64,000 nt of DNA from Papaver somniferum. Lineage: Eukaryota > Streptophyta > Magnoliopsida > Ranunculales > Papaveraceae. Position numbers and translations under genes: made by a program. Each line of letters opens with the position of its first letter. The first letter of the stretch is position 1. The notes below the pieces were generated by a model that was not told the origin of the DNA, did no database searches, and saw only the letters and a program-made list of their open reading frames with translations. Below are positions 11,701 to 21,742 of this stretch, piece by piece. Location: positions 151,064,826 to 151,128,825 of the forward strand of contig NC_039363.1 of NCBI RefSeq assembly GCF_003573695.1. Reading direction: 5' to 3'.

Positions 11701-12230
11701 ATTAAGCAGATAGAAAATCCAAAATTTCTTCCTTTTACACGTAAATATGTTAAGGGTAACTTTGTATTGTTACTCTCTTTTTATAATTTTGAATAATTGT
11801 AGGTATCACGGTAGCTGAAAAATATTTTGGGCCAACCAATAAAACTAATATTTTTTTTACGCCTTAGCCTAAGTTTTCCTTATTTTTTTTTGGCCCAGAG
11901 TCGTGCACAGGAATAAGTTTAAATCTTGGACTTGGACCCACCGTCATCATTAAAGTGTATGAGAACAGCAAAAGGATCAGTTCTATGATCATATTTCTTC
12001 TCATCATCTTTTAAACTTTTCAATCCTAATCTGTGGGTACAACACTACAACTGATGTTCACAAAATTAGGCACAAAAAAGTAGCTAGAAATCCATGTGAG
12101 AAGAAATCGAGTTGCTCACTATACCATTATCGAATTACCAACAAAAGGGCCTCATCAAATATAATGAATATCATATATTCCAAAAGAAAAGACTTCTAAT
12201 CATTCAAAGATAAAGTGGTTAATCACTAGA
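11701..12230. other. no gene seen
   Basis: AT-rich sequence between the TGCATAA array and the Mutator-type MITE. No ORF above chance, no repeat or motif that I can support. Confidence 0.6.
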
Positions 12231-12239
12231 TTTAACTTT

Positions 12240-12646
12240 GAGGAGGATCTATGGACACTCTTAAATAGACAAGGTTGGACAAGATTTGCGCCATTTTCTC
12301 CGTATAATCCAAACAACAAAGAATTTAAGTCTAATATTTTGATGATATATTCCTTTTATAAGACTCTACATTCCTATAAAAAATGAGACTAATTCGAGAT
12401 GTATAAAACCACCATCTACCCCTTTGATTATCGGTAGTTCAAAATTAACGGTTGAAATTAAGATCGTTAGATGGTGAGGTTTTCTATCTCGAATTGCGCT
12501 CATTTTTGGTAGGAAAATAGAGTATTATAATAGGAATATATCATCAAAATATTAGACTTAAATTCATTGTCGTTTTGATTTTGAGAAAAAAATGACACAA
12601 ATCTTGTCCGACCTTGTCCATCTAAGAGTGTACATGGATCTCCCTC
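12240..12646. mobile_element. 407-bp Mutator-type MITE with long inverted arms
   Basis: A 9-bp direct duplication TTTAACTTT lies at 12231-12239 and 12647-12655. Between them the two halves are inverted repeats of nearly 200 bp each around a centre near 12440. Outer ends are GAGGAGGATCTATGGACACTC and the reverse complement of GTGTACATGGATCTCCCTC. Matching inner blocks include ACAAGGTTGGACAAGATTTG, TAAGTCTAATATTTTGATGA and AATGAG...TCGAGAT. Nine-base target duplications and long TIRs are the signature of Mutator-like elements. No coding sequence. Confidence 0.9.
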
Positions 12647-12659
12647 TTTAACTTTTTCC

Positions 12660-13470
12660 GTTTAATTGTAAAATGGTCGATGGTTTTATCAACTTTAATT
12701 ATAGAACCAACTAACCTGATTGGGCTTAAAGATAATTAGTTGAATCACAGGAAATCAGAAGATAACAAAAACAAAGAGATACTATACTAGTATAAAACAA
12801 TTAGTAGAATATGTGTATGCATTTTCATCTCTTGGTACGACAAGGAAAGAAACGAAAAAGAAACTTAATTAAACTATACTTAATTCAGCCCTAAACCAAT
12901 TGCTTAGATCGTTCTTTTTGTCAACCCATTTCTTGACCTTCAAAAAGGTAACATTAATTCTCCGTTCCATTTCCTCCAGTTCAAACAATCTAGGCTGAGA
13001 TTCATATAGGAAATTAGGAACATTTACAATTCTCCTTCATTTAGTAGAAACTAAAAAAGGTATACATCGAAGGCACCATCAGACTTATGTTTTTTCTGTG
13101 TACTCGTCGTTGGCAGTTAATTAAATCAGCGGCAGATCATGTTGGTCGATGCTTGCTTGCAGTTCCATAACAGCTGCGCGATTAACCACTCCTCTATACT
13201 AAATAGGATCAACATCTTAAACTAGCTATGGAGTGGTTTAAAATGAAGACCCTTCATATAACAAAAAAAGAAAAGAAAAAAGAATCAAACTTCATGAAAC
13301 TCCATGTACATCAAAATTTATACCAATATACCAATTTTCATAATGTTAATAAGTGAAAAAAGTTGAAGAAATAAACCAGTATATTATCATCATCATCATC
13401 ACTTTAAACTTGTTCACTGATCGATGGTTCGATTCTTTTTTCTTGCTAGGTATATCAATAAGTATAGCTT
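12660..13470. other. downstream flank of the IDA-like gene, no gene seen
   Basis: AT-rich DNA without a convincing ORF. A short ATC microsatellite lies at about 13385-13402. The 3' UTR of the minus-strand IDA-like gene should fall in the right part of this stretch; no clear poly-A signal was assigned. Confidence 0.5.
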
Positions 13471-13476
13471 CAAAGA

Positions 13477-13734
13477 TCAAGGTGATTTCTGCTTGCTTTG
13501 TAAACCCATCTCGTTGTGTTGCTTTGAAGGACCTGAAAAAGGGAATGGCACTGCTTTTGGCAAGAACCCATAAAAATAGCCTGGCTTTTTAGAGTTCGTA
13601 ACATCTAGGACTGCATGATGAGAGATACTACTACTACTTCTTGAAGCATGACATGAATCAACAAACGAGATGAAGACGGAGGTGAAGAAGCAGATGCTTA
13701 GTATTCGAACTACATGTCTTTTGAAGATGCCCAT
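13477..13734 (-). CDS. IDA-like secreted signalling peptide precursor
   Basis: An 85-residue precursor of the IDA/IDA-LIKE (IDL) family. In plants these are secreted and processed to a short proline-rich peptide sensed by HAESA-type receptor kinases in abscission, root emergence or stress responses. Residues 1-29 form a signal peptide (basic start, hydrophobic core LSICFFTSVFISF, cut near CHA). The middle is variable and Ser-rich. Residues 55-74 hold the conserved domain: GFLPK, then VPFPFSGPSKQHN, matching the PIP-type core ending in P-S-K-x-H-N. Differences from the usual core are Phe replacing Ile and the second Pro, and Gln where most members have Arg or Lys before HN. Eleven residues follow HN, longer than classical IDA and more like the IDL6/7 type. 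The gene is single-exon, usual for the family. The ATG at 13734 is the only start giving the signal peptide. The ORF is intact. Confidence 0.8.
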   Translation of the reverse strand: MGIFKRHVVRILSICFFTSVFISFVDSCHASRSSSSISHHAVLDVTNSKKPGYFYGFLPKAVPFPFSGPSKQHNEMGLQSKQKSP

Positions 13735-14003
13735 AATAACTTAAATTTGCTGCTCTGATGACTAAAACTAGTAGCACCAAAGATATGTTGTAGAAAAGTA
13801 CTGCTACGCTCTCCTACTTGATTTTTTTTGATCAGCAAAAATAGATAATTATATTGATAAGTAATAAAGAATAATACAATTGAGAACCCAAACGCCACAA
13901 ACAAAAGACAAGCCAACAACTCCAAGAACAAGAAAGTTACATGAGAAACCCTAACGTCGTTGAAAAGAAGGGTTCTTGCCAAGAGAGAGAGCCTGACATA
14001 CAA
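13710..14003 (-). other. long upstream ORF overlapping the IDA-like start, with LINE-tail-like segment
   Basis: A 97-codon frame in the predicted leader overlaps the IDA-like ATG by 25 bases in another frame. It is hydrophobic and has no known domain. Within it, on the minus strand, 13990-13822 ends in TTTTTGCTGATCAAAAAAAATC, which resembles the 3' tail of plant non-LTR retroelements; no target duplication was found. Either the leader is spliced, the start lies downstream, or this frame limits translation of the peptide gene. Confidence 0.35.
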
Positions 14004-14120
14004 GTATGGATGATATATAGAGCAGTTAATTAGCAGGTGATGAATATATTTGAGATAGAATTTTAGATGATGGAGAAGGACAGTCTAGAACTATAGAAGA
14101 ATGGTAGATGAGGTCACTGG

Positions 14121-14133
14121 ACATATATATACA
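14121..14133 (-). promoter_or_regulatory. probable TATA box of the IDA-like gene
   Basis: Minus strand TGTATATATATGT, followed about 30 bp later by a plausible start region near 14090. It is 390 bp upstream of the IDA-like ATG, implying a long leader. No other good TATA box lies nearer in a more convincing setting. Confidence 0.45.
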
Positions 14134-14470
14134 AAGATGACTAGATGATATACATTATTGTTTTTCTTGGACACTGGGGGTCCTATTGTGTATATTTTAC
14201 ATATGGCGGTTTCTAATAGGGACATGTTAATGATCACTGAAGATAGATGCTAAAATTCTTCTTTAAACATTTACTCATCCATAGTCCCTCTCCGGCCCTC
14301 CCATCCTATTTATGATGAAGCGAAATGATCAAGTGATCCCATCAAAGGAAGTGATGTGTAAGATTGTGAGTGCTTCCCGTAATTTCTTGATTTCCTTCAG
14401 GTGCACATCATCATCTATAATGGTAAAAAAACATTACCAATCCCAAACCGGTCAGTGCATACACATCAGG

Positions 14471-14573
14471 TGTCGGGATGCGATTTAACAGTGAACTTAT
14501 TGACATCTGTGATGAACCGGGATGCAGGGTCAATCTCAAATCGAGCCTCATACTCAATCTGAAAAGCATCTTA
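14471..14573 (-). pseudogene. exon-like fragment, unknown protein
   Basis: Minus-strand reading gives about 33 codons with protein-like composition (IEYEARFEIDPASRF, then ITDVNKFTVKSHPDT) ended by TGA. The segment is preceded by TTTTCAG, a good acceptor. I do not recognise the family. It may be the last exon of a lost gene. The rest of 14160-15300 has no supported feature. Confidence 0.3.
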
Positions 14574-15300
14574 TAAAGAGTTCAAATTGATATAATTTTC
14601 TAGTCACTGCTTGTTCAACTAGATACTGTGTATGTAATAGTATAATTTTGGCCTTTTAACATTTACGGCCGTGGACGGTCGAAGTCGATCAAATTACCTG
14701 TCAACTTTAAGAAGTCGTCTGTGCAAGTTAAGCTTCTTTACATTTGTTAATTTATTGACTCATCTGCAAAGTGTATATCATATACATGAGTATCAATGAC
14801 GTAATAGCAAAAGAACTCATGCACAGTACGGTAGGTCATTGAACGGGTCTTAAGGAACATAGACGGGTTTAGATTGGTACGAAATTAGGTGTTCAAATGG
14901 TTTACCAGCAGGAAAAAGATAAAGAAAGCGAAAGAACAAAGCTAGGGGAAAATGGATGATCAGAGAGAGTGTGATAAAGTAAGGTAATGTCCTTTGCTGG
15001 TTAGTTGAGTATTGTCTGGGTCCAGCATATATGCATTAAATATTAATGGCCGACTAGAGAATTCAAAACTGGTCTTTCAAGAAGACCCACAAGCGAAAAT
15101 GTTGTCTATCTATTGAGCATCGACTGTGACCCTCCCACACACTATTTAGAGTCTTCCAAAACCTTTTTGGTTGAATCTCAAGTTTCTTTTTTTTTCTGTC
15201 AGATCACTACTATTCCAAGAATCCGATTGATATGTTCTTCTCTTATAAATTTAATAAAGCGTACAGGGAAGATATACAGTTTGCATAAGGAAAAGACTGG

Positions 15301-16326
15301 TGTTGGTGGAAAAATATTCACCCCAATACTTTTGGGGATGATGTTGATGAAACTGTGATTGATCGATTGACACTATTGATTCAGCTCCATGAGAAATTAG
15401 TGATGTAATCGATATTAAATGGTGGGAGTACCTGCAAAAGCATTTCGATGCTAAATTCAGAGAGAGTTTCTCAGCAGGTGTTTTGTGTGGAAAAGGATTA
15501 GAATATCTGTACCTTTTGAGTTAGCATTTAGCCTCTATTTATAGGCATAAAGTAACTTCCCTCTACCCGTACAAATCCAAGAAAACAACCAGATTCATAA
15601 TAAAGTTTGTTATCTATCATAATTCTGATCTATCTTAATTATTATCTTGAATAATAATTATCCTTTCTCTTAGGAAATATAATTATCTTAAATAATTATA
15701 ATATCCTAACTAATTCCTTCCTCTATCTATTAGGGTTTTTGCACTTATCTTAATTATTATCTTAAATAATAATTAGAAACAAAGATAATTATCCTCTTTC
15801 CGTTAGGGTTTCTATAATTATCTTAGATATTAACTATAACTACTCAAGATAATTACTCCATGGTAACATTTATCCTCTTTTTGTTATGATTTAATATAAC
15901 CATAATTATCTTAAATAATTCCAAGGTCAATATTCAAAATATCCTAGTCCTCGTGACCCTTATCCAAATTTAAGCCCCTTTCCTGGAGAGAGGATAATTT
16001 GGGTTGGTGGACCGATCCATGGGTTCTAAGAGCTAACCCATGGGACTTTGGGCTTCCACAATAAGCAAAACTGGTTTCCATAATAAACCAAAAGGGCTTC
16101 ACTAATAAGCCAACTGGGGTTCCAAAATAAGCCAATAGGTTTGTACACTAAACCGAATTGGACTTCCATATTAAGCCAAGTAGGTTTCTATAATAAACCA
16201 AATTAAGCTTCCATATTAAACAAAGTGGGTTTCCATAATAAACCAAATTGAACTTCCATGTTAAGCAAAAACAATTTCTTTAATAAACTAGACTGGACTT
16301 CTATAATAAGCTATGTGTTTCTTTAA
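15301..16326 (-). repeat. 3' LTR of the Tat-like element, part 1
   Basis: Starts TGTTGGTG on the plus strand and matches 28223-29318 closely, except for short deletions near 15336 and 15555. It ends at TTTCTTTAA (16318-16326), where the 4-kb insertion begins. The AT-rich middle holds repeated AATTATCTTAAATAATAATT-like words. The outer part (16030-16317) has tandem units, described with the right copy. Confidence 0.9.
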
Positions 16327-16944
16327 GTAGGAATTACTAATGGGTACTATTATGGTAGTCTTAGTTAATGGCAGGTCCACCCACTAAAGCCCAGTAACTA
16401 GAGGTCCATAATAAAAAGAAAAAGAGGAAATTGGACCAAATTTTTTATCCCCTGGTCCGGTACACGTGCGGGATGTCATAATCCACTTTTAAAAATACCG
16501 AAACTACCCATTCCCTGATAGTACATATATATTTCTTAAAAAAAAAATCACCATTTTTTCCAAAATCCGAGATCCGCTCTCCTCCTCTCTTTCTGCTTCT
16601 GCTCAAATTTTGTTTCTGCTTTTGGATTACGAGCTAGAGTTTTTCTGAAGATCTCTTTGAAGATTTACAGGTATGTTATGTAATATCTTTTTCTGCTGTT
16701 GTTGTTTGTTTTTTTCAACTGAATCTGTGAAGATCGGATTTTTTTGATTACGTTTTCACTTTCTTGTTTCGTTTTTTGCGTTTATTTTTGTTTTGGTTTG
16801 TTTTTGATGACTCTTGATCGTAATTATTCAATTTTTTGGTTAGATTATGATGTTTTTAACATATTTGAACATTCGATTTGATTATCTTATTGTTTTCGCT
16901 TTTTTATTTTATCATAATCGTGCTTGTTTGTTGTTTCAGGAGTA

Positions 16945-17875
16945 TTATCCAACAATACATATGTTGCATACTGATACAAATTGCTTTTGATTCTGTTTTG
17001 TTCTTAGTTTTATCACTTGTTGTTGTTTGATTCGTAAGTACATATCTTCGATACTGAAATAAGACTCTCTCGATTATGTTATTTTGATAGATTCTTTACC
17101 TACAATTATTTTTTAGTTCATGAATCAGCAGTACATATGTGGCATACTGATACAAACTGTTTTTTTTTTTGGTCTAATCGTTGTGGTGTTTGATTAAGAT
17201 TTTGATCTCCATGTTTGATTTCTTGATTATTTACTAGATCTAGATGAATAATCACGTTTTTGGTTCATTTCGTTATTAGCTTTGATCATACTAGTTCCAT
17301 TTTGTTGTTTTTAGATTTGTTTTTTTTGTATGAAACAACAGTACGTATATCCTGTATTGACAGAAACCTAGCTTATTTTGAATGAAGAAGAACAAGATGG
17401 TGCATCGTTATGATTTACGAGGAGAATATTTGTTTTCTGTTTCCAGGTATGCTTTCTAATCATCTTGTTTGATTATTTTGTTCGGTTTTTCTTCTTTTGA
17501 TTTGTTTTTTTGATTGTATTCTGATAATCAAATCGATTTGATTGACGTTTTTATGGTTTTTAGGTTTGTTACAGTTGTTTTTCGTGTATGAATTGACAGT
17601 ACATATATGGCGTACTGATACAAAACTCTTCTAATTTTGTTTTATTTGAAGTTTTTCCAATTTTTTTGGTTCGATCCATGAGTATGTATGTATAATACTG
17701 ATAGGAAGTGCTATTTGCTGTGTTTTTGCTCCTTTTTTAGTCTTACCCTTCAGTACTTATGTGAAATACTGTAATATGTCTTTCGATTCTCTTATTTTTC
17801 ATAGATCTGTCACCTGTTGTTGTCATACTGTTGATTTGTAGTTCATGAATCTTCAGTACATATACCGCATACTGA
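16945..17875. repeat. eight hairpin motifs CAGTAC...GTACTG upstream of the SHMT exons
   Basis: A 21-bp imperfect palindrome, CAGTACATAT then nnn then GCATACTG, recurs at 16953, 17036, 17129, 17339, 17597, 17680, 17751 and 17854. It is usually followed by ATACAAA or ATAGGAAGTGCT. Spacing is irregular (70-260 bp). Four more copies (19480, 19563, 19634, 19737) lie in the duplicated block downstream. The surrounding DNA resembles a plant 5' UTR with introns. Confidence 0.8.
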
Positions 17876-17900
17876 TAGGAAGTGCTCCTTGTTATGTTTA
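17557..17900 (+). repeat. 344-bp direct duplication, copy 1
   Basis: Begins TTTTTAGGTTTGTTACAG and ends CTTGTTATGTTTA, immediately before the SHMT leader codons. Copy 2 at 19440-19783 has the same length and only a few base differences. Confidence 0.9.
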
Positions 17901-17916
17901 AGGAGAAGTGAAGAAG

Positions 17917-19383
17917 ATGCAGGCATACAGTGGAGCTGCAATAATGGGTGTTGCTGTACAACAACCCAATCTTTTTACTAAAGGTTCTTCAACTTTTTTT
18001 CCCAAGTTGGGTACTACTACTGCGGATAGATTACCTTCTCAAGTTAGGCAGACCCTGAAGTACGTTCAATAATTGATAGTGAGAAGAATCGTCAGTTTAA
18101 CAGCTTGGAGCTCATTGCTTCAGAGAATTTTACATCTTGCGCAGTGATGGAAGCTGTGGGTTCTTGTCTCACAAACAAGTATTCAGAAGGGCTTCATGGT
18201 AAAAGGTAAAGATGGTGCTTAATGTTGTATTTTTTCCCTGTATTTGTATTGAAATGCATTTGATCATTTCATTCTGCAATGTAGGTACTATGGTGGCAAT
18301 GAGTACATTGATGAGCTAGAGACACTTTGTCAACAAAGGGCTTTGGCTGCATTTCACTTAGACCCAAAGAAATGGGGAGTTAATGTCCAACCTCTGTCTG
18401 GTTCTCCTGCTAACTTTGAAGTTTACACTGCACTTCTCAACCCACATGACCGTATTATGGTAAGTTGAGGCCTCTTTCTCTTTCTCTCCAATTTTTTGAA
18501 ATCAGTTTTGAACCCCTAAGGGATGTAATCAACTCTCCTTTCAAAATATGGGGCTGTATTAATTTGTTCATGTAACTGGCATAGGGTCTGGATCTTCCTC
18601 ATGGAGGTCACTTGTGACATGGATTTATGACTCCTAAAAGACGGGTATCTGGGACTTCGATTTATTTTGAATCGGTGCCCTACCGTCTTGATGAATCAAT
18701 AGGTGCTGCTCTGCATTTTTATATTGTGTAATGACTATGTGGTCTATTGTTGTTCATTTATAATTCTTTGATAATTTGCGTTCATTACCAAATTCACTTG
18801 CAGGCCTTATTGATTATGATATGCTTGAGAAAACTGCCACCCTCTTTCGACCAAAACTCATCATTGTTGGTGCTAGTGCTTATCCTCGTGATTTCGATTA
18901 TCCTCGAATGAGAAAGGTATACACATATCTTTTGATTGTCAACAGTTGTGATTCTTAGTGATCAGAGAATCATACTAGTTAACCCATTACGCACACCTAA
19001 TTCCTTTTCCTGCTATGTTTCTTGAAGATTGCAGATTCTGTTGGGGCTTTTCTCATGATGGATATGGCTCACATAAGTGGTCTCGTTGCTGCATCTATAC
19101 TTGCCGACCCATTTGAATACTGTGATGTTGTAACAACCACCACTCACAAGGTACACCTAGTCCCATTCATGAAGTCTGCAAGACTGCAACTATTGACACC
19201 AACACAAGCAGCATTTGTTTTTATTGGTTTAGGTTCAAGGGTCATGTTGTTTACTATGTCTTCTGTTTGAATTTGCAGTCATTACGGGGTCCCAGAGGTG
19301 GCATGATTTTCTTCAAGAAAGATCCTGTTCTTTGGGTTGATATGGAATCTGCGATTAACAATGCTGTTTTCCCAGGGTTACAG
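17917..19383 (+). pseudogene. SHM3-like: chloroplast-type serine hydroxymethyltransferase, truncated pseudogene
   Basis: SHMT interconverts serine and glycine with tetrahydrofolate, using PLP. Six exons are readable: 17917-18205, 18285-18459, 18585-18702, 18804-18916, 19028-19150 and 19279-19383, with GT...AG borders. The start MQAYSG plus a plastid-like leader matches the plastid isoform better than mitochondrial or cytosolic ones. Conserved blocks include [43 protein letters not shown] and the PLP-lysine segment TTTTHK/SLRGPRGG across the exon 5/6 joint. Defects: a frameshift or deletion joins the transit peptide to the mature part (about 18040), TGA at 18615-18617 replaces Ser after GGHL, and everything after NAVFPGLQ is missing, about 40% of the enzyme. 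Dead, but captured as genomic DNA. Confidence 0.9.
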
Positions 19384-19439
19384 GTAACTAAAACTGTAGC
19401 GGTTATTTGTGATTTATCATTGGTTCAACATTAAAACAT

Positions 19440-19783
19440 TTTTTAGGTTTGTTACAGATGTTTTTCGTGTATGAATTGACAGTACATATATGGCGTACTG
19501 ATACAAAACTCTTCTAATTTTGTTTTATTTGAAGTTTTTCCAATTTTTTTGGTTCGATCCATGAGTATGTATGTATAATACTGATAGGAAGTGCTATTTG
19601 CTGTGTTTTTGCTCCTTTTTTAGTCTTACCCTTCAGTACTTATGTGAAATACTGTAATATGTCTTTCGATTCTCTTATTTTTCATAGATCTGTCACATGT
19701 TGTTGTCATACTGTTGATTTGTAGTTCATGAATCTTCAGTACATATATCGCATACTCATAGGAAGTGCTCCTTGTTATGTTTA
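19440..19783 (+). repeat. 344-bp direct duplication, copy 2
   Basis: Near-exact second copy of 17557-17900, placed in what would be the intron after SHMT exon 6. SHMT homology never resumes beyond it. From 19784 to 20035 there is leader- or 3'-UTR-like DNA without a recognised product. Confidence 0.9.
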
Positions 19784-20039
19784 GCACTTATTGCAAGAAA
19801 TGACAGATTTTGAATGATAGGAACATGAGTTGTTGTTGGTTCAGATTTGCAAGCTTGTGAAATCGGTGGTGGTCTTGATGAAGTTACAAATTGGTTGTGA
19901 CGTGTGTTTGAAAGAAGGTGTGCTGCAAATGGATTTGGAGGAACATAGAAGGTTGGGTTGCTACATTGTATGATCCTACAATGTATGTGATGTAATACGT
20001 TTTCTAATTTATTTATCATTGATTCTTACAGATTTGTAC

Positions 20040-20230
20040 TCTACCTGGAAGCAGTGCAGCAAATATGTACTCGAATTTGTAAGCATTCAGATATATAATC
20101 GGATTTGTAAGCAGTACGACAGATATGTACTCAGACAGATATGTACTCAAATTTGTAAGCAGTGTAGCAAATATGTACTCGAATTTTTAAGCAGTGTACT
20201 AGATATGTACTCAAATTTGTAAGCAGTATA
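20040..20230 (+). repeat. tandem repeat, unit about 43 bp
   Basis: Units of AAGCAGTG(C/T)AGCAAATATGTACTCGAATTTGT recur four to five times with deletions, just inside the right end of the Pack-MULE-like element. Subterminal tandem repeats are common in MULEs. The 67-codon frame here is a by-product of the repeat. Confidence 0.8.
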
Positions 20231-20379
20231 GACACACACGTTTGGTAGTAATGGGCATTATGGACATTTCCATGTTTTAATTAATTTTGGACCTCCGGAT
20301 AAAAAAAATTTCCGGTTGGACCCTACTATAAATAACTATATGGGCCTAGTGACCAAACAAGAAATTTTCCTTTCTTTAA

Positions 20380-20493
20380 TAACCAACTGAGTTTCTTTAG
20401 TAACGGGTTTCTACCATAAACCAAATAGGCTCCCCAAACGAACCCATTGGATAGCTTGTGCGGCATGCACGTGCATCATTTTAATGGGTTACA
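20380..20493 (-). repeat. 3' LTR of the Tat-like element, part 2
   Basis: Continues the LTR from TAACCAACTGAG and ends GGGTTACA, matching 29313-29431. The next bases inward (20494-20510) are the polypurine tract on the minus strand. Confidence 0.9.
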
Positions 20494-20514
20494 AATATCG
20501 CCCCCTTCTTAATT

Positions 20515-21510
20515 ATCAACTTGTTGAAGAATTAAGAAAATCAAAAGACTAACCTTACCTTTGTGGTTCGTTCAAATTCTCCCCAGGCCACTTATCAGAT
20601 AACCTTCCATGGCGTTGGCCAGCTTGTTGAGTGGAATCGTCCCAATCTCGGCTTAAAAACTTGAACCACCAAAAATGGACTTAACCATCTCATAAGCCAC
20701 TGTTCACCAATTAATCTCCAAACACATTCAAAGTATGATAATGTACTTAATCTCCATTAAATAATAATTACCTAAATGCCAAACACGAGGTCGTGGTATG
20801 TCCTCTTGCTCTTGCTTTAGATAACTAATGACCTACTTGTTAGTCTTGTAAACTTTCGAACATTACGTTTGCGAGGCCATGTTACTTTAAGATGGTACCA
20901 TCGTTACAGGAGAGATGGACTCTTTTATGATCCATTATGCTTCTACCATAACCAGCTTGGCTTAACATTTGGGCCATCGATAGTTCGTTTCGTACTCCAT
21001 ACCGCCATGATCTTTAGGAATTTGATTTCATTCTCGAACTTCAAAAGCTCTGCTTCTTGTCGAACTCTATCGATTTAATTTTTTCTTGTACGATACTTAA
21101 CCTTGTCTTGTAAAGGTGGTGCTTCATCCTTCACACTTTCACAACTTGCGAGTTTGCTCCATTAATGAATCCTGAAATACTTTCTCTCCTTTTCTCTCCT
21201 TTTTGTAAATCCTCTGCCTCCAAGTTAACCTTCTGGTGTGTGTGTTCCTTCTTCTTAAGGACTTTTAATAGTAATTTTTGTTTTTGTTTTTTCTCTTTGA
21301 TAGAAATCTTTCACAAGTACTTCTTTGATAAGTACATGTAAGATGTGTTCTCGATTCTTACCAAAACTGAGGCCTGTATGATTGATTGTTCATGAGATGT
21401 ATCATGATGTGAATCCAGCTGACGTAGAAATTTGATTGTCAAATCTACCCATTTGATGACCTAGTAGGTTGCAGCAAATAGATATTTGACCCCCCAGGTG
21501 CATCAAGAAA
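20515..21510 (-). pseudogene. decayed 3' pol region of the Tat-like element
   Basis: Minus-strand sequence near 20690-20590 reads GAYEM, then IPLNKLANAMEGYLI after interruptions, resembling the C-terminal tail of gypsy integrases before the 3' end. No intact frame exists. The rest is too degraded to assign. Confidence 0.35.
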
Positions 21511-21514
21511 TTGA

Positions 21515-21742
21515 TCACCAATATGGCAATATCAATTTCGCTGGCCGAATTGCAACGGTGTCATGACTGGATATAACATTTGACAGCATCCTTAAACGAG
21601 GGTCACAGTTTGCAACGGTGCATTCTTCTTTCACGTCACTTTTGTATCGGAGGTCAAAAGCGTCCTTGTAATAAAATCCTACGTGCCAAACTCCGTACCC
21701 AGAATGATTTCCATGGCACCCTTGATGTGCCTTACCGAGCAA
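21515..21742 (-). pseudogene. gypsy integrase zinc-binding fragment (copy 1)
   Basis: The 75-codon minus-strand frame contains AHQGCHGNHSGYG and a GFYY block, as in the H2C2 domain of gypsy integrases (pattern H-x-G-x2-G-x-H-S-G). The following KDAFD fits the start of the next segment. The C-terminal half is out of frame. Part of the decayed Tat-like interior. Confidence 0.55.

Larger units (their letters stand above)
16327..20370. mobile_element. 4,044-bp Pack-MULE-like insertion carrying SHMT exons
   Basis: The insertion splits the LTR exactly: TTTCTTTAA occurs once in the intact LTR (near 29314) but on both sides here (16318-16326 and 20371-20379), a 9-bp target duplication as made by Mutator-like transposases. 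The ends are only weakly inverted-repetitive. The left end has GTAGGAATTAC, GGTCC, then GGACCAAATTTTTTATCCCC. The reverse complement of the right end has GGAAAATTTC, GGTCC, then GGAAATTTTTTTTATCCGG. So TIRs, if present, are degenerate over about 150 bp. Inside are leader DNA, six SHMT exons with introns and tandem repeats; no transposase. Introns argue against retroposition. Confidence 0.75.

Noticed and set aside
17917..19383. Functional SHMT gene
   Set aside because: The frame is broken between leader and mature part, a TGA lies in exon 3, and the C-terminal 40% is absent.
20019..20222. Tyr/Cys-rich repeat protein
   Set aside because: It follows the 43-bp tandem repeat at the end of the MULE-like element, with no start context.
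16327..20370. Helitron as the carrier of the SHMT exons
   Set aside because: Helitrons insert between A and T without target duplication and end in CTRR after a hairpin; here a 9-bp duplication is present and the end reads TTTTCC.
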